A stretch of 7,557 nucleotides of DNA, taken from NCBI GenBank assembly GCA_947485425.1, contig CANKSK010000040.1:1-7557 (forward strand), read 5' to 3'. Position numbers and translations under genes: made by a program. This stretch comes from Bacteroidota bacterium. GTDB taxonomy: Bacteria; Bacteroidota; Bacteroidia; AKYH767-A; CANKSK01. Below the pieces are notes generated by a model that saw only the letters and a list, made by a program, of their open reading frames with translations, did not search any database and had not been told where the DNA came from. Shown here piece by piece: positions 5,997-7,557 of this stretch; position 1 is the first letter of the stretch, and each line of letters begins with the position of its first letter.

Positions 5997-7400
5997 ATGA
6001 GGAGATCACTTGACATTCAGCAGAACTTTTTACAGCATCTCACAAGCCAATGTGGTGTGGGCAAAGCAGATCGTATACTCCTTGCCGTAAGCGGGGGAGC
6101 GGATTCAATGGTGATGACAGACTTATGTATGAAAGAAGGTATGCACATCGGCTTGATACATGTCAACTTTATGCTCCGCGGGGAAGAATCGGAAGCAGAA
6201 GAGGAGATGGTAAAAAATTATTGTTTAGAGAAAAATATACCTTTTTTTTCAAGCCGCTTGGATGTGAAAGCATATATCAAAAAAAATCCGGGCATCTCTA
6301 TACAAATGGCTGCCAGAGACCTCCGATATGCTTGGTTTGAAGAAATCAGAATTCAAGAACATTACGACTTGATTGCGACGGCACACCATCAGTCAGACCT
6401 CCTAGAAACTTTTTTAATTCATTTCTCCAAGGGCACGGGCATTGGCGGATTACATGGCATATTACCCAGAAAAAACCATCTCATTCGGCCGATGCTTTTT
6501 TTAAACAAGGATGAAATATATGCCTATGCACAGGAAGAAAAAATACCTTTCCGTGAAGACTCTTCCAATGCAAAAGAATATTATTTAAGAAACAACATCC
6601 GATTAAACCTCATTCCTGAATTTAAAAAGATTAACCCTGAAATCGAAAAAACTGCCGCTGAAAACATCCGAAAAATCAGAGAGGTGGAAGCGATTTACAG
6701 AGCCTATCTAGAAGAGGCCATCCAAGCCATCACACAAAAGGATGGCAGGGGTGAAAAAATATCCATTTCAGGACTGCAAGTTTTGCTTAAAAAACATGCA
6801 AACGCATCCGATACGCTCATTTATGAGATATTCAAAAAATATGGATTCAACAACGCGCAAAGCAGCGAAATACTGAAATCCATGCAGGGAAAACCCGGTA
6901 TAGAATTTTTTTCGAAAAGTTTTCAGCTGCTAAGAGACCGCGAATATTTTTTACTTGAAGACCTAAAAAAACAGGAAGCCCATCAAGAGGAAATTATATC
7001 CATTGATCGGCATACTGAAAACGTTTCAACAATCGATTTGGCGCTTCGTATTTCCGAAAAAAATATTTTTTTGTCTGAAATCCACAAATCAAGTGATTTT
7101 GCTTACCTTAATGCCCGAGAGTTGACTTTTCCAATGTATATTCGCAAATGGAAATCGGGTGATTTTTTTCATCCTTCCGGGGAAGGAAAAAGAAAAAAAA
7201 TAAGTGATTACTTGATTGATAAAAAAATATCTAGACACGAAAAAAACAATACGTATGTGCTGATTTCCAACAACCAAATTGCGTGGTTGATAGGGCATCG
7301 GATCGATGAAAGATTTAGATTTAAACAAGAACAAGGCATGGCATATATTATTCAATTTGCAGCTCTTAATACGACAAATGATGATGCAGGAAAAAGATAA
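5997..7400 (+). CDS. tilS: tRNA(Ile)-lysidine synthase
   Basis: This 467-residue cytoplasmic enzyme uses ATP and lysine to convert C34 of the CAU-anticodon tRNA-Ile to lysidine, switching decoding from AUG to AUA. The N-terminal N-type ATP pyrophosphatase domain has the PP-loop SGGADS (32-37), HVNFMLRGEES (55-65), TAHHQSDLLET (128-138), and FREDSSN followed by RNNIR and P207 (185-207), all in TilS order. The middle (about 210-370) is a helical linker region. The C-terminal substrate-binding domain is shown by MYIRKWKSGDFFHPSGEGKRKKISDYLID (from 380) and WLIGHRIDERF (430-440). The length matches two-domain TilS, so it looks intact. The start is set by the Shine-Dalgarno at 5982-5987. Its 3' end overlaps the next gene in another frame. 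TilS is normally essential, so its place behind two transporter genes implies constitutive transcription of this unit. The gene is unusually rich in A and T homopolymers. Confidence 0.97.
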   Translation: MRRSLDIQQNFLQHLTSQCGVGKADRILLAVSGGADSMVMTDLCMKEGMHIGLIHVNFMLRGEESEAEEEMVKNYCLEKNIPFFSSRLDVKAYIKKNPGISIQMAARDLRYAWFEEIRIQEHYDLIATAHHQSDLLETFLIHFSKGTGIGGLHGILPRKNHLIRPMLFLNKDEIYAYAQEEKIPFREDSSNAKEYYLRNNIRLNLIPEFKKINPEIEKTAAENIRKIREVEAIYRAYLEEAIQAITQKDGRGEKISISGLQVLLKKHANASDTLIYEIFKKYGFNNAQSSEILKSMQGKPGIEFFSKSFQLLRDREYFLLEDLKKQEAHQEEIISIDRHTENVSTIDLALRISEKNIFLSEIHKSSDFAYLNARELTFPMYIRKWKSGDFFHPSGEGKRKKISDYLIDKKISRHEKNNTYVLISNNQIAWLIGHRIDERFRFKQEQGMAYIIQFAALNTTNDDAGKR

Positions 7401-7557
7401 AAAAACAACTACTGATGATTCCCATCATGAAGAAAATCAATACGTACCCGCTGAAGGCAGCCATTTGAGGAAAGAAACGCCACATCATATTCTTTTTGAA
7501 GAAAGGCAGTATATGGGGTATAATAGATACTCGATGCTGAGAAGGATGGTTATGGCC
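7378..7557 (+). CDS. Start of an unrecognised small protein overlapping tilS (partial)
   Basis: An open frame runs from a triple ATG (7378, 7381 or 7384) overlapping the last codons of tilS to the window edge without a stop, giving up to 60 residues. The N-terminal part is polar and acidic with His pairs (DDSHHEENQYV, and HH before ILFEE). It then turns to 'QYMGYNRYSMLRRMVMA', a basic stretch that could precede a membrane helix beyond the edge. I do not recognise a family. The overlap with tilS and the shared strand suggest co-transcription and possibly translational coupling. Which ATG is used cannot be decided because no Shine-Dalgarno is visible. That it is coding is inferred from the open frame, the placement and the amino acid character. 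Confidence 0.6.
   Translation, partial: MMMQEKDKKTTTDDSHHEENQYVPAEGSHLRKETPHHILFEERQYMGYNRYSMLRRMVMA

Noticed and set aside
6050..6340. Plus-strand alternative frame inside the 5' part of tilS
   Set aside because: It overlaps the conserved PP-loop region of tilS in another frame, and its Arg/Cys-rich product has no family resemblance.
1..7557. Possible novel multi-gene system (defence, biosynthetic or mobile)
   Set aside because: There are no transposase, integrase, toxin/antitoxin, nuclease, CRISPR repeats, tRNA-flanked boundaries or direct repeats. All complete genes fall into known families and the gene order looks like ordinary chromosome.

Overview
The window looks like an ordinary piece of a low-GC Bacteroidota chromosome. 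The evidence is AT-rich intergenic DNA, mostly absent Shine-Dalgarno sequences, several exact TAnnTTTG -7 promoter elements of the Bacteroidota housekeeping sigma factor, and Bacteroidota-style envelope proteins (TPR plus PD40 propeller, Spy-like LTxxQ protein). A placement near the Chitinophagia/Sphingobacteriia is plausible but is a guess.

Layout. (a) 1-2038, plus strand: the last codons of a gene resembling glucose-1-phosphate thymidylyltransferase (rmlA/rfbA), then an extended-SDR sugar-nucleotide enzyme resembling UDP-glucuronate decarboxylase, then a polyprenyl diphosphate synthase. The gaps are 21 and 11 nt, so this is probably one transcription unit. It ends at a long A-stem/T-stem hairpin (2053-2094) that also serves the convergent unit. 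(b) 2110-3991, minus strand: a small secreted Spy-like, lysine-rich protein with its own well-formed promoter, preceded by a secreted TPR/PD40 beta-propeller protein. The propeller's start is best placed at 3991, because an exact -7 element lies between that codon and the longer open frame. (c) 3992-4298: a divergent promoter region with one exact -7 element facing each way. (d) 4299-7557, plus strand: a TauE/SafE-family permease, an EamA/DMT transporter, tRNA(Ile)-lysidine synthase (tilS), and the start of an unrecognised small protein overlapping the tilS end. The short gaps and overlap suggest an operon.

How the genes fit together. The first unit supplies sugar nucleotides and prenyl diphosphates, probably for envelope glycans and isoprenoids. 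The minus-strand pair encodes exported envelope proteins. The last unit combines two inner-membrane transporters with an essential tRNA-modification enzyme. I found no mobile element, CRISPR array, RNA gene, frameshift or defence-type cassette, and no good evidence for a new multi-gene system. The points most worth checking are the stand-alone TPR/PD40 protein without an OmpA domain, the divergent promoter region, the pairing of the sugar-nucleotide and prenyl-synthase genes, and the unrecognised gene cut off at the right edge.
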